From Haliclona indistincta (Eukaryota; Porifera; Demospongiae; Haplosclerida; Chalinidae): a DNA stretch of 64,000 bases. Shown here one piece after another: positions 45,369 to 58,405 of the stretch. The first letter of the stretch is position 1. Each line of letters starts with the position of its first letter. The stretch covers positions 9,069,086 to 9,133,085 of the forward strand of contig OZ024785.1 in assembly GCA_964017065.1 (NCBI GenBank), given 5' to 3'. A program made the position numbers and the translations under genes. The notes under the pieces were generated by a model. That model worked only from the letters and a program-made list of their open reading frames with translations, was not told the DNA's origin and made no database searches.

Positions 45369-46895
45369 TGGTGTCAGTGTAGGTTCATGCTTCACGGTCT
45401 ACGAATCCAATTGTGCAAGAAGCTTGAAAACCACTGTACATGTAAAGGAAGTGTAGACCCTAGCCAAGAGTCTGTGTACCTTACAGATGTTCTGTGCTGA
45501 CTTGAGATTTACTAATTGCTCTAGTAGAATGATAATGTCTGTAATCCTGTTTTGGTCACAAGAGGCACACGCATAATTCGGGAAATTCTTTGGGATTATT
45601 TAACTACCTAGAGAAAGAATAATAGGCTACAAAGCATAGATCATGTTTTTCTGATGTAATCATGAAGTAATTATTACTAAAACATGTGACAAGTGAGAAG
45701 AAAGTGCACTCCGATCCATTGTTTCTTGAATTCTTCTCTTGCTGAAAAAGTGGTGATTCAAGCATCCTCGATTCCCAGCATTGGCTTAATTAGCACGTGT
45801 CTTTGCTTGCTTTTTTTACCAAAATGGTATAATATATTAGGAGTGAATGTTAAGAATACAGGAATAAAATAATAGTGAGAGAAAAAGAATGTTTATTTGT
45901 TGTCCCTATTTTGCTGAGTAGAATTGCAGCTGTGGACCACCTGAACATACCTACAAGCATTATCAGTACATACATCTTGTGTGTAGTTTTTGATCTTGTA
46001 GGGACTTGTATGGTTATGTTGATAAGAATCAGCTGGTAGTTTGTGATACTCTGCTATTTCTTGAGAATAGGGTCATCACCTTCTTGTTATTGTAGAGTAT
46101 GGACTTGCTTAGGCTCACACCACAAGTATTGTACAGGAGAGAGTGAGTGAGTAAAGTCTCCGCACATCAATGTGTTGCAAAAGTAAAGCTAAAATACACA
46201 ACTTGGCTTTTTATGTCTACTGTAGCTGTAAAGTGAGTATGAAATGCATTATGAAGACAATACAATGTAATGGTTTGAGAAGACTTCATGTTTTTAGATT
46301 TGGATGAGTATGTCTCTCTAGTGACATGATCATTCATTGGTCATTAGTCAAAACATGTTTACTTGTACTCCCACTGTATCTGGAGGCGTGCCTAGTAATT
46401 TGATACATGTATTATTGTAATGCTTATAGTTATTGCAGTATAATTATGCATTACATGTAGTCAAATTACATGTTAGGCCATACCTAGTGGGCGTTGCCTA
46501 ACAATTGACCTTAGCCCTTGTATGTCACTAAGAGTCAGTGTATAGGTGAGAACAGGGGCTCCTGGTGAGAACTACTGTACTGTACAAGAACATAATAGGA
46601 ATCTTGTGTGCTTACACAGAAGTCTACTAAGATCATTTGCTTACCTAATATTACTTGTGGATTGTATTTATTATGAACACTGTTGTGCCAGGCACTTTCT
46701 TAGTTTCTATCTGGTGTTTACTTGTGAGGATATGAATCTAACCATTATTAACAGTATGTTTACACAAGTATGATTCTCTTTCACTTTCCCTATGATTTTT
46801 GTTTGTCAGCAGGGAATATTTCTAAGTACTCAGCATGTGACATGTTATTCCCCAAAGAAATGTTGAAGCCTACACTATACTACAATACTACAAAA
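45369..46895. other. No gene recognised
   Basis: About 1.5 kb of AT-rich DNA with scattered short frames. No splice-supported exon or inverted repeat stands out. Confidence 0.4.
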
Positions 46896-47873
46896 AAATT
46901 AAAAAGATTTCTATCGAAATCAAAAGGATGTAGGGTTGTGAAATCTACCACTGGTTCACAATGTAAACTAACAAGGAACAAGCATGGAATGGTAACACGA
47001 TTGACTTGCTAACAGACCATAGATCCCTACATCAGTGGCTGCTGTGGTTAACCTAGTTGCTGTTGACTGCTGACACCTGACGTGCATTCAGCTTGTGTAC
47101 AGCCACTGATGTAGGGATCTATGGTCTGTTAGCAAGTCAATCGTGTTACCATTCCATGCTTGTTCCTTGTTAGTTTACATTGTGAACCAGTGGTAGATTT
47201 CACAACCCTACATCCTTTTGATTTCGATAGAAATCTTTTTAATTTCTTGTTTGTGTCCTTTTTACTTTTTTGTGAAGTGCAGTTCAATATCATGCATGTA
47301 CTGAGCCATCTTTGTTTCCGCTATTGGTTTAGTTTTCCTGTTGTTGATGGCTTTTCTTTATTATTACAATGTAGCTAAAAATAATTGTTATGCTGTACAT
47401 AATCAGCTCGCCTACGCATACATGCATGCATGAAGTGCATACGAGCCCCGCCCACACTAGTTTGTAGACAGGTACGGCGGGTATAATTATCTGGCATGCG
47501 CAGAATTGTGATCCTATACTAGCTTACCGTTCTTTCAAGACTCCAGACAGAAATTTCACGACTGTTCGTGGGTGTTTTGGTCTCGGCACTGCTCGCGTAA
47601 AGGCGCTAGGCGCGCTGAAGAAAGAAGAAGAAAACGAAGATGACGAAACTCGATTTTCACCGTTTCCAGGTTCGTCACTTTAGTAACAATTTCGAGCAAT
47701 CTCCTTGCTACTGTAAGATGGGGCAACGCCAGATAGCAGATTTAGGTGTCTTTGGACGTATAAAATTCATCACCAGGCGAAATATCAGCGTTTGAACGCT
47801 AATACATTCTATGTAGCCGCCATCTTGTTTTTCCGTTCAACCCTACATAGGGAGTCACTACCGTGCCTCTCTA
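46896..47873 (-). mobile_element. Family E, copy 5
   Basis: Reverse orientation: foldback arms at about 46896-47042 and 47101-47254 with a shorter spacer (~58 bp), body through GGTCTCGGCACTGCTCGCGT, hairpin end CCCTACATAGGGAGTCACTA. About 230 bp shorter than copy 4, through internal deletion. Confidence 0.8.
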
Positions 47874-48534
47874 ATTACTATAGTGAGATATGTACATGTA
47901 GATACCATTACACATTACTATGTTTTTAAAAGTTGTTCTGTTACTTTGCTGTTACTATGTTATTGTGTGTAGTAGCAATTAGATAACTATGTACGCAACA
48001 ACTACACATTATGGAAGCTTACTATGTAGTCAACATATGTACTACTTCATGTGTAGTTGTATATTTGTGTATAATATGAATCCCAACCAAAAAATGCTTT
48101 CTCAAGAGTATTCCTCATTCACAATTACTGTGAGTAGCTGGCATAATAATAACACTATACACAACCAACATCAATTGTTTGCCAACATCAGTTGCTTGAA
48201 GTTTCCACTGTAGTGGTATAGTGCACACTGAAGGGTGTGTCTAGTTTCTTACCCAAAAGGTGAAGTGAGGGTTTATAGAGATTCACTACAATAGGATGGG
48301 TATATTCACTAACTTATGTGTTTTCCTTATTGTGAGGTCTCTGCTATTCATATTGACCTTTCTGTAATTATCATTGTGGCTCAGCAATGATATGTAGGGA
48401 TGACTACGAATTAATAAATAAGCATATAGAAAAGAACTTCCATCATTATGTGTTCATTTTCACCTCGTGGAATAAGCTCATGCAGAAAAAGCTGAAAACA
48501 TCATTTGTCATGAGGATGTTATGATTTCTCATGT
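47874..48534. other. No gene seen
   Basis: AT-rich spacer without recognisable features. Confidence 0.4.
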
Positions 48535-49044
48535 TGGGGCGAGCCTGAGCGAGCCCCATACTGCTCGAAAACGTCCCCTGCGAGCTATCTATCCATCTAT
48601 GTATGCGTAAGTCATTCCGTAAATGCCCGCGTTGTAATTCACCGGATGGTTTCAATTTTGCTCAACTGAGACTGAGCAAGCACAAAGAGAAGGAGCATGA
48701 CGACATGATGCAGAGACTGAAGAACAGAGAGAGGTTAGGCTAGAGAGAAGGAGCATGAGCGACGTGATGCAGGGACTGAAGAATTACAGAGAGCGGTTAG
48801 GCTACAGCAAATGAGAGAGAAGGAGCATGAGCGACGTGGTGGAGAGACAGAACAGAGAGAGCCTAGGATACAGCAAATGAGAGAGGAGCACGAGCGACGT
48901 GGTGAAGAGACCAAGAGGACAGGCTGCAGCAAATGAGCCTTCACTTGACTGCGGCACAATCAGTGCATCACACCTTCTCAAAAGCACCTCCTCGGCTAAA
49001 TACCTACTTATGGCTACCAACACTACTCGCTCAGGCTCGCCCCA
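48535..49044 (+). mobile_element. 510-bp element with 19-bp GC-rich TIR
   Basis: TGGGGCGAGCCTGAGCGAG at the left is matched exactly by CTCGCTCAGGCTCGCCCCA at the right. The centre holds about four degenerate repeats of GAGAAGGAGCATGAGCGACG. A 46-codon frame lies at its left (48603-48743). Confidence 0.8.
48603..48743 (+). CDS. 46-aa zinc-finger-like frame inside the element
   Basis: Starts MRKSFRKCPRCNSPDGFNFA and contains SKHKEKEH, a C-x2-C-x15-H-x4-H arrangement slightly longer than a classic C2H2 finger, followed by a charged helix (MMQRLKNRERLG) and a stop. Downstream the same strand repeats KEHERRGGE-like segments in shifting frames, as if a longer coiled-coil frame had decayed. The small size and position between the TIRs suggest the N-terminal piece of a transposon-encoded DNA-binding protein. 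Expression is unproven. Confidence 0.3.
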   Translation: MRKSFRKCPRCNSPDGFNFAQLRLSKHKEKEHDDMMQRLKNRERLG

Positions 49045-49358
49045 CAAATGTCCTGCATTTCACTAGTTAGGTATGGTTCCCATATCTGCAATACCATGTG
49101 TGTGACTATGTATGCAGTAGTGTTTACACTTACAAGTCATGCCTCTCCTATTTAGCTAATACACACATGTAGTTTCATTATTATTATTATTAGCAGCATG
49201 AGTATAAGGCTATCACACAGGGGCATAGACACTTAAAAGGTTATTCGATACAATGACAAGAATGAGTTCATAGTCTAGCAGAAGAGACATAATATATAGG
49301 GTCTCGGTCACTCCTTGGTCACTCCAACAAGGGCAGTGATCACATCAAGTGATTTTGA

Positions 49359-51872
49359 TTATTGTTCATATGTAATTCTTACTGAGTGAATTTTGAGTTT
49401 CTTTGCGAGGTCAGTTGTTCCAATTAACCTCAATGCATCATCAAGAATCTCCCAGGTGTACTGTCTCATATTTCCATCCTTCCAGTATACGAGTACTGCT
49501 TTAAGACGTTCTTCATTGGAAGAGTGTTCTTCAATTGTTTCCAAGTATGGAGCAAGATAAAGAGCTTCTCCAAACTCTTTCCACATGAATGCCAGTGGCT
49601 GAAGCAAGTGAAACAGATCGAAGTACTTTAACAGCTGTGAAGTATTCATCTTTTCCAACCGTTCTATGTATAGAGGTAGCACATAACACATGAATAAAAT
49701 AATGTTATGCTCACTTAGACTTTCCTTCTGTCCAGCAGATATCTGTGACTCGCTATACTGAACACTTTCAGTAGGTAGAGGAGCAAATGGTGCTCCTTTA
49801 GTCACAATGTCAGGCTGAAAGTATATCAGCTGCATAATGTATACTTTAATCACATTGACTCAGTTGCAGTAATCTGACCTCATTGTGGTCCTCATGATTT
49901 GATTGCTGATTTTCTGACAGCTGACAGCTTTCCGATTCAGGATGACTATCATCTGATCGCCGACTTTCCGGCGGCTGAAAACCGTCACATTCTACATGAA
50001 CAGTCGCAACACCCTGAATCTATTGAAATAATAATAATTAATGAATCACTTGCTATTAGTGAACATACCTCTAAATTGACAGCAACTTTAGCATCATGTT
50101 TCTCATTCTTTTTATAACACAATATGCCCATGACCACAACTGCTAGCAACAGTCCTGCAAAAATAATTAAGCTAGTTATTACGAATTATAAATGTAATGA
50201 TTAACTTTACCAAAAACCAGTACTATTACTATTGGCACTGCTACTGCTACTGGTATATTGTTACTGGATGGTACACCAGTTGTTTCTGTTGATTAAAATT
50301 AATTATAATAAGTATAGCAAGTAAGATAATAATAAGCTCACCAGTAATAGACGATGATACAGTATTTTGAATAGATGATGCAATACTAGTAAAATTAGGA
50401 ACAAACACACCTAGTATAGTAACTGGTGCTACAACATTGATCTTTTCCACTGCATCAGTGTCATTGTCAGTAGCTAAGATAGTGTATGACTCATGTGGGT
50501 CTACTTCTAAGCAACCAGAAGTGTGATTAATTGTTCCATTATGGTCAGTTCCAGTCGTATTACATCTAAAGAAGATGAAAGAACTAGCTGGTTCAACATG
50601 ACCCTCAACATATTCAACACTAAGACACACTTCTCCAGTCTTCATTTTCGTCACTGAAGCATTGCATACATCGAAAGTGCCTGTAGTGAATTGAACCATA
50701 AATGGATTATACAACATTGAAATCAACACTAACTAAGATTTCCCACTGGTTGTGACTGCTGTACCACTCCTCCATTATAGTTTACATTCAATGTTGCTGT
50801 GTAGATCTCGTTCTTCTTAAGATCAGTGAATGTAGCCATCACTCTCCTCTCTCCATCAGGTAACATGCTCACTGTACCATTAGTACTAGTACAAGATGAG
50901 TTCAGACATGCTTCAACAGTAACATGACTGATAGCGTTTCCACACACAGATGTTTCCTGCACACAAAATATTGATACAAATTTTGTTATCACCATGACGC
51001 AGACAACATTAATAATTACCTTAAAATCAAAAGTGTATATCCAGTTGGTGTTTGTATGGGAATTGGTCCTCAAGGTATTCATCAATTTTACACCACTTAC
51101 TATTTTTATACATACATGTGAAATTAAGTCGATGTGCAGTAATGTCTCACTTGATGAAGGTGTTTGTGTCATAATAGATGTTGCATTGCCAGTTCCTGCT
51201 CCATTTACTGCTGTCACCTCTATCTCCATTGTTTCTCCCAGACGGCTCACACTATAAAGGTACTCAGTGGTACGTGTTGTGTAAGACAGCACTTGCATCC
51301 CATTTGTGTCTTTGATCTCAATGGTGTAGTTAATGGCTACTCCTTCTAGACTGTTAGGAGCAATCCATGTAAAGTTTAGTGAACAGCTGTCAACTGTAGT
51401 ACTAGTGAGGTCACTAACAGATGACAGTAGACCTATATACACAGTGTGATATTACATACAATGATCAGGTTCTGTTACCTTGAATCATCAATACTGCAGA
51501 GCTCTGGTTCAAATCAGTACCTTTCAAAGCAACACAAACAATACTGATGCTAGTCTGATCAGATTGAGCAATAAAGCTCAGTGTTACTTGTCTATCTCCA
51601 TTTGGTAGAATGTTGTCATCAGTAACACTCCCTCCTACTGGTGGTGTAGTAGTTATACCAAAACTAGTCAGTCCACTCGCTGGAGCAGCACATGTGAACT
51701 CCACCATTGTACCAGCACTGACATTTCTTGACTGAGGTGTGGTTGAAAACACTATTCCTGCAGCATAGCATCCTGATATGGTAGGAAAAAATCATTATTG
51801 TTTATTAAAGTACACATTGCATGCTTACCACAGATCATGTGAGCTGTCACTAATATCACCGGTATGGAAGAC
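49359..51872 (-). CDS. Ig/FN3 single-pass receptor with cytoplasmic Death-like domain
   Basis: Minus-strand exons: 51829-51872, 51479-51772, 51151-51432, 51020-51099, 50734-50956, 50342-50680, 50211-50285, 50069-50154, 49879-50019, 49715-49814, 49359-49663. All splice in frame, giving at least 656 residues; the first exon with the start codon is not found. Order: end of a hydrophobic leader (IPVILVTAHMIC); Ig-like (VEFTCAAPASG, SISIVCVALKG); FN3 (FTWIAPNSLEGVAINYTIEI, TTEYLYSVSRLGE); a second beta-rich module (MLPDGERRVMATFTDLKKNE); a membrane-proximal domain (CLSVEYVEGHVEPASSF); TM (VAVAVPIVIVLVFGLLLAVV); an acidic tail; and a C-terminal six-helix-like region (LQPLAFMWKEFGEALYLAPY, LKAVLVYWKDGN, YTWEILDDAL, DLAKKL). 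The W/LG/L/W/W/AL/LA spacing fits Death domains. Likely surface sensing with Death-domain signalling. The Death call rests on pattern reading. Confidence 0.85.
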
Positions 51873-52821
51873 CTGTATAATAAAATTATAATAATTATAC
51901 CTTGACAAAATTATGGTTCCTTTGAGCTTTTCTCAGTAATCTAAGCATGCACGGGTAGCTGAAAAATACTAGAAAGTATCACTATGATCAAACAAGAGAG
52001 GAGTAAGAATATCATAACATAATTATAAGAGCGATCTCGTTCAGGTGATTGTCCAGTACACAATAGTATTCCATTCAAGTTGACATTCTTGTGCTAGCTT
52101 GTAGTTGTATAAAATCAGGGGTGCTCCTGCATAAATCCATGTACAGTTATTTTAGAAAAAATTATACACACAATGATTGTTCTCACCACTGATGACAGGA
52201 GTTGTCCAGTTGTTCAATTTATCTAGCATGAACTGGTGTCATCGCTACTAGCTAGCTTCATTAATTCTATTCTATACAGGTCATTGAGAAACAATTAATT
52301 TAGTTGTGAGTACTGCTTCAACATCTTAAGGTAGCAGTAAAACAATTGGCCATAGCACCATATAAATCATTGGCGTCAAGCTGATGGCAGGGCTGGCGCA
52401 GTTGATTTTGGACATAATTATGATAAGATTAAAGAGCAGTGCCGCCTTGCAGACATGAAAGAAATATCAGCATGAAAAGGTATCCTTGATGAAAATTAAT
52501 TCTGGTTTTGATTTAACTACAGACCATAGCATCTGGATCCGTCATGTGGAAGTAATGGAGAGACTTAAAATTAATAAAACAAAGCTATAACAGTCTATCA
52601 TGATTGCCGTTGCCAGTGGTGATTTGTATGATATAGTGATATGCCTGTCTTGAGCTCATTTGATAGTTATTCTATTAGAAGCTTCATATTAATTTGCAAA
52701 GAGCACTGAATAACTGCATGACCACGAAATACTTGCAGAAAGACCGGGTTAAATTTAGCAATGCCAATGAAGCAAAAGCAGAAGTCAAAGAAATAACTGA
52801 GTGGAAAGTAAGAAACTTCCT
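51873..52821. other. Upstream of the receptor; first exon unresolved
   Basis: Should contain the start exon and promoter of the minus-strand receptor. A hydrophobic frame MIFLLLSCLIIVILSS (minus strand, about 51986-52030) is a possible signal peptide, but no donor in the right phase was found. Confidence 0.3.
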
Positions 52822-53238
52822 TATACAGTGTTCCACACGAAGAGAGGGAAATAATGTTATGAATGTATGACGTCACGTCAATAGCAATAATACATCGAGC
52901 CAAAGTAAATGGCCGGCAAAAACTTGCTCTTATGCAAAGTGAAGTCGCGCTTGTCGCTATATTTGTACCAAAATTCAAATGTAATTCCCGCTAGGAAATG
53001 TTTGCGCATGCGCGCTGATCCTTGGATTAGCTATATAAAGAATTCGAAAGCTTCAGCATAGTTAAGTAAGGTACAAGGTCAGGGTATTACTCCGATCCGC
53101 GGTACGGCCGGGTGAGTAGAGATTGTAGAGGATCCAAATGATACATACATCTTAACTCTAGGACAAATGATTCTAGAGAAATCAAGCAAATTGTCAAACA
53201 CACAATTTTCCCCTCTCTTCGTTTGGATGGAACACTGC
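52822..53238. mobile_element. Element with ACAGTGTTCCACACGAAGAG ends
   Basis: The left end ACAGTGTTCCACACGAAGAG then AGGG is answered by CCCTCTCTTCGTTTGG ATGGAACACTG at 53237. The same tips bound the foldback in the SUSD2/MUC4-like gene. Here the interior is not palindromic, so this looks like a non-foldback relative. Confidence 0.7.
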
Positions 53239-53685
53239 ATGCACAGTCACCGAGCAGATTCAAACTCAGTTTAAATCGCCTGTCCGATAGAGGATTCATG
53301 TGTAGGTTCATTCTCAGTTGGTTGCAAGAGTCAATTCTTGCGATTATGAGCAGACTGCTGAGCTCATGAATCCACCGCGATCCACACAGCCTTACACCTT
53401 GCAGCTGCAACTTATATACACATGATATACTAGGCTGTCGCTAGCGTCTTCTGCGCAAACACACTAATAATATCATAGATAACACACCACTCACATGCTA
53501 GGTTGTTTGCAAGATCTTTCGAGAACTCACGAAGCTTGTTTGCAAAAAAGTTGACCTATTGACCCTTTTATTGGAAAATTCGATTGCATTCTTGCAAGTA
53601 TAGTGCCACGCCCACTATTAATTAATTATTAGCTGAGCGGGTTTGGAAACGACGGTCTGATGTCAATACAGCATATGGACTTGTC
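53239..53685. other. No gene recognised
   Basis: No supported exon. A minus-strand frame of 107 codons (53087-53410) overlaps the element end and has no recognisable domain. Confidence 0.4.
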
Positions 53686-53812
53686 ATCCGGCTCCACGCA
53701 CAGGCCGGAAATACCTCCACTCACAGGCCAGAAATAGTCAGACCTTGTCATCCGCCTACTCCACGCACAGGCCGGAAATCTCAATCACAGGCCGGAAGCT
53801 TCCATAAAGCTC
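53686..53812 (+). repeat. Short irregular repeats of CACAGGCCGGAAAT
   Basis: CACAGGCC(G/A)GAAAT occurs four times, with CTCCACGCACAGGCCGG and TTGTCATCCG also repeated. Confidence 0.75.
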
Positions 53813-54030
53813 CACCAAAGGTAGCACTATCTGGAGATTGCTTGGAAGATAGCCTTGGCAGTCCTTGCTCCTGATGCTGTGTACATCATGATACTATATA
53901 GAGCAAGGTTGATACAATGTAAATAGATGCCTTGTCGATGTGTAGGCATTAGAGGGTTAAGCATTTTGTTGTGTACGTAGGTCAATATGTGTGTCGTCAA
54001 TAGCATGACTGTCTTATCCCAGTCTCTTCC

Positions 54031-54033
<3 letters not shown>

Positions 54034-54127
<94 letters not shown>

Positions 54128-54133
54128 GCTCTC
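54034..54133 (+). repeat. (TC)n followed by (TGTC)n microsatellite
   Basis: About 26 TC units (54034-54085), then about nine TGTC units, then TCTCGCTC. Frames read across it are artefacts. Confidence 0.95.
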
Positions 54134-54169
54134 GCTCTCTGTCTCCTCAATAACCAGTTGCTATACCAC

Positions 54170-55392
54170 AAGAAATTGAAAAGATTTCTATCGAAATCAA
54201 AAGGATGTAGTGATGAAGAAATCTACCACTGGTTCACAATGTAAACCAACAAGGAACAAGCATAGAATGGTAACACGATTGACTTGCTAACAGACCATAG
54301 ATCCCTACATCAGTGGCTGCTGTGGCCAGACTATAGCTAGTTAAGCTATTTACTGTTGACTGACACTTTGAATAGAATTCAGCTTGTGACAAAATATTGA
54401 TCTTATGTACAGCCACTGATGTAGGGATCTATGGTCTGTTAGCAAGTCAATCGTGTTACCATTCTATGCTTGTTCCTTGTTGGTTTACATTGTGAACCAG
54501 TGGTAGATTTCTTCATCACTACATCCTTTTGATTTCGATAGAAATCTTTTTAATTTTTTGTTTGTGTCCTTTTTTCTTTTTAGTGAAGTGCAGTGCAGTT
54601 CAACAATCATGCATGTACGGAGAAGTCTTTGTTTCCACCATTAGTTTAGTATTCCTGTTGTTGATGGCTTTTCTTAAACTTGATTGTTAAGCTGTACGTA
54701 TCAGGTCTGCCTAGTCGCCTACGCATGCATGCAGTGCATACGAGCCCCGCCCACACTTGTTTGTAGACCTATACGGCGGTTATAAGTTATCTCGCAAGTG
54801 CAGAATGGCGATCCTACACGAGCTTACCGTTCTTCAAAGACTCCAGACAAATTCCGGGTGTGTGTTCTCCGTGATAGTGATCCACACGGCGCAGCGATAC
54901 TTTAGCTGCTTGGTCACGTGCGCTACCCATTGCTTGGTCACGTGCGTATTGCGCAATCACAATAATGGCGTCTAACACTAAGCTGACAATGGATCACGAT
55001 CGAGAAATCGCGGAACTTAGATCGCCGTTACGCTAAAAACAAAGCTCAAAAGGCACATGCCAGGAGAATTTCACGACTGTTCGTGGATGTTTTGGTCTCG
55101 GCACTGCTCGCGTAAAGGCGCTAGGCGAGTGGAAGAAAAAGAAAGAAGAAAACGAAGATGACGAAACTCGATTTTCACCGTTTCCAGGTTCGTCACTTTA
55201 GTAACAATTTCGAGCAATCTCCTTGCTAATGTAAGATGGGGCAACGCCAGAGAGCAGATCTAAGTGTCTAAAGACGTATAAAATTCAACACTAGGCGAAA
55301 TATCAGCGTTTGAACGCTAATACATTGTATGTAGCCGCCATCTTGTTTTCTCGTTCATCCCTACATAGGGAGTCACTACCGTGCCTCCCTAA
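54170..55392 (-). mobile_element. Family E, copy 6
   Basis: A complete copy in reverse: foldback arms at 54170-54320 and 54410-54560, spacer with GCTTGTGACAAAATATTGAT, body with GTGATAGTGATCCACACGGC, hairpin end CCCTACATAGGGAGTCACTA then CCGTGCCTCCC. Confidence 0.8.
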
Positions 55393-55431
55393 TATTGTGT
55401 GTTGCAGGGTGGCTTCACGTACCAATAGCCG

Positions 55432-55974
55432 ATTCACTTACATAATATGTACTCATACTCTCTCTCACACACTTCATCTCTCAAACTATGTCTGATTGAC
55501 TGCACTGATGAGATCCGATAGATCGAAACAGTCTGATAACTCTTGTTAATTGTCGACTGTCTGCAGTTTCAGATTCTATGTTTCTGTTCTCTCTTGTCAA
55601 TTTTTATTTTGTTCAGCAAAAATTAATGTGTTCAAATGTATACTGATCATACCATTGTTTCAGCTGTGTTCTATTAATAATGTATTTCACATGTATACTA
55701 GCCTCGTCCCCAGGCCACACCCTCTTTCCTCGTTCATCTCCTCAGCAGGGGGAGTGGCCTGGAGGCAAGGCTAGTACTATACATGTGATAAATGTAGTAC
55801 AGAGGTATCACATTATTATAGCATGTGAGACATTGCTTTGAGTTTGACAAACATGAATCAAACGACTTGTATGTGAACTCTGTGATGCAGTATAATGAGT
55901 TTCGTTCTGTGTAGCTGGTGAGCTTTAAGTTAGTGCATAGTGCAACGAATATTCTTGTCTCTAGGCAATAAGGA
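55432..55974 (+). repeat. Left arm of a large inverted duplication
   Basis: This 543-bp stretch, from CACTTACATAATATGTACTC to TAGGCAATAAGGA, returns in reverse complement at 58515-59067 with few differences. It includes a nested palindrome, ACTAGCCTCGTCCCCAGGCC ... GGCCTGGAGGCAAGGCTAGT (55699-55777). Confidence 0.85.
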
Positions 55975-56960
55975 TGGAGAATCAGTCTATGGTAAGGTAA
56001 GCATATCAAGAAGCCAATTGAACACCATTATTATTAAATTCATAATTTGTTGCTTTTGTTTCTGTCCTATATATTTCTCCATAATTATTGTACGTGCCTG
56101 TGTAGAGTAGTTGCTGGGATGTTGTACATTTGCAGAGGATATTTTTAGCTGCTTGTCTATCAGAACTCCATCAAATCGCCGTTGTAGATTCCATGCTACC
56201 TGTCACACGCTTTGATCATTTGTCTAACTTCAGGAGATGCCAGCGTTCCCAATAGGCAGCAAAGTTTCACCAGTTAAATGCAATCAAGAGAGTGATCACT
56301 GTAGACCCAACAGATGCACCTACCTCATAGCGAAATAGTTTATCCAGGCGATCAAACTTACATATGTGCATGCATAGCTTTTTCCCTTGTCTTATCAACA
56401 ATACAAATTTTAAGTAGAATACCTAGCTACATCTGAGACTAAAACAGCACTGAACATAATTATGTTACATGCTCACAACTACGTATTTCAACATGGTTCG
56501 GATAGTTTTACCATAAAACTCAACGCTTAATTATTACTAAAAGTTCAGGAATGCATCATAAGATGCAGGATGCAAATCATTATGAATACTAGTAGTTGTC
56601 ACAGTGTTTTGGTGACTGATAACAGCACTAATCAAGGAGAACATATAACTATCACTAACTATCTCTCACTAAACATACTATCGCTACGTACTACTACAGT
56701 GCTGCACTGGTATGGTAGGTAGTTCAGTGGTGTTTTGCACTACCAATCAGACCGAACCAGACTGAAATTAGCATCCATAATTATTATCACTGCCAGGAGA
56801 AGGCCCGTATGTTCCTGTGGTCTGTGTGATTAGGCTATGACTCAAGCCCCAGATCAGAAATAAACGTTTCCATCAATACAGCCTGGTTCATCTGGACTTG
56901 TATGATCACTCATGCCTCTATCCTTTACCACAGGTTTTGTTCCTATTGCCTGCCTTTCAA
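55975..56960. other. No gene recognised
   Basis: Spacer of the inverted duplication. A tiny exon-like stretch (AATAAGGATGGAGAATCAGT, followed by GTAAGG) lies at its left edge, but no partner exon was found. Confidence 0.35.
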
Positions 56961-56964
56961 CAGT

Positions 56965-57095
56965 GCTGCACTACTGTTGTACTAGCTGCTGCACTGCTGT
57001 TGTACTAGCTGCCTCACTGCTGTTGTACTAGCTGCTGCACTACTGTTGTACTAGCTGCTGCACTGCTGTTGTACTAGCTGCTGCACTGCTGCAGT
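56965..57095 (+). repeat. 24-bp tandem repeat, about five to six copies
   Basis: CTGCTGCACTGCTGTTGTAC then TAG, repeated with minor changes (CCTCACTG, ACTACTG). Confidence 0.9.
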
Positions 57096-58405
57096 GCAAA
57101 ATTAATCACAGCAGTCTAGATAGTAGTGTTACATACTGCATTACTAGTAACAGAATACATGAATGCTTAAAACAGCACTAAACTATCATTAGTACTGGTC
57201 ACTACCTCAGTACATGTACCAATCCAGTAAAATTGATAGTAGCATGTGTTTGGTGAGAGAGAATGGCTTGCAAAGTACAAATGTTATTGAGTTTCGGTTC
57301 AAAACACTTCTTCAACACTGTCTCACACACAATCATTACACATGGCGATACACAAGTTACAACTACAGACACAGAGGAGTCATGCATAACACATGCAGCA
57401 AAAATTATTATTTGTACACACACCAAGTCCAAGGCTCTGTTATATAATTAACAATAGTATAGTAACAGTGTAGTGAGAATGCTTACTGCTAAACCAATTG
57501 TACTAGTGCAACAATGCAGTATAGAACTTACTTACATGTAGTATACTTCATTCTTATGGGGAAGTATATAGTATGCATGTTCTATTATTACAATTCAACT
57601 TAGGTCTACAATCACTACAAAACCGCTGTAAATTTCTTTATTAATTTTAGTGCCATCAAAGCATTTTCGATAGATTACTACACAAGTTCACTCTAAGCAT
57701 ACTTATGTCTATATGATGCTCTTTCTATCTAGTGCAGAGATTTTGCTCTTACGGAGTAAATTGTGTAGTAACTCGGTTGCTGAGTCAAAAACTACAAACT
57801 TGATGTTCCTTCTCGAAGAACAAAATAGCATAAAATAAATGACTGAAACTGCAGATGAACAACAACACATTGTTAATTTCGATCTTCTTGCATGGATCTC
57901 ATCAGTGCAGTGTGAATCAGAATGAATAAGAATTGTACAATTCAGCAATGTAATACTGAATGATGTGTACGTATGCTGCTGCATGATGAGTTCTATTCAG
58001 TTGAGAGGAGTGTTGGTTTGTCGACAAGCTCTTTCTGGAAAAAAATTGGAATAGTTTCCCAACATGCAGCCGGTATGCAGTGAGATAGGATCATTCTGCT
58101 ACCAAAACATGCAATTATTACCTGAAGTATTTTAAAATTATTATACATGTACTTGGACCTAATTTTTTTCTGTTGATACTATCATCATCATCCAGGTATG
58201 TACGTGCTGCCAGTATTTCTAGTTTGATGTACAACGCTTACAATAAAGACAATATCAAACACCGGCAGTGTCCTATATTTATAAATGTATCAGTTAATCA
58301 TTAATGCATGTAAAATTGCTATTACTGCAATTGGCCTAACATAGCACACAATGTTATGCATCTAGTAGTATGATTGTTTGTAGCTAATGGAACAATTCTG
58401 TGCAG
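57096..58405. other. No gene recognised
   Basis: Several 70-90 codon frames on both strands lack splice support or recognisable domains. Confidence 0.4.

Noticed and set aside
53987..54244. Low-complexity frames rich in Ser/Leu or Arg/Glu
   Set aside because: They read through the (TC)n/(TGTC)n microsatellite.
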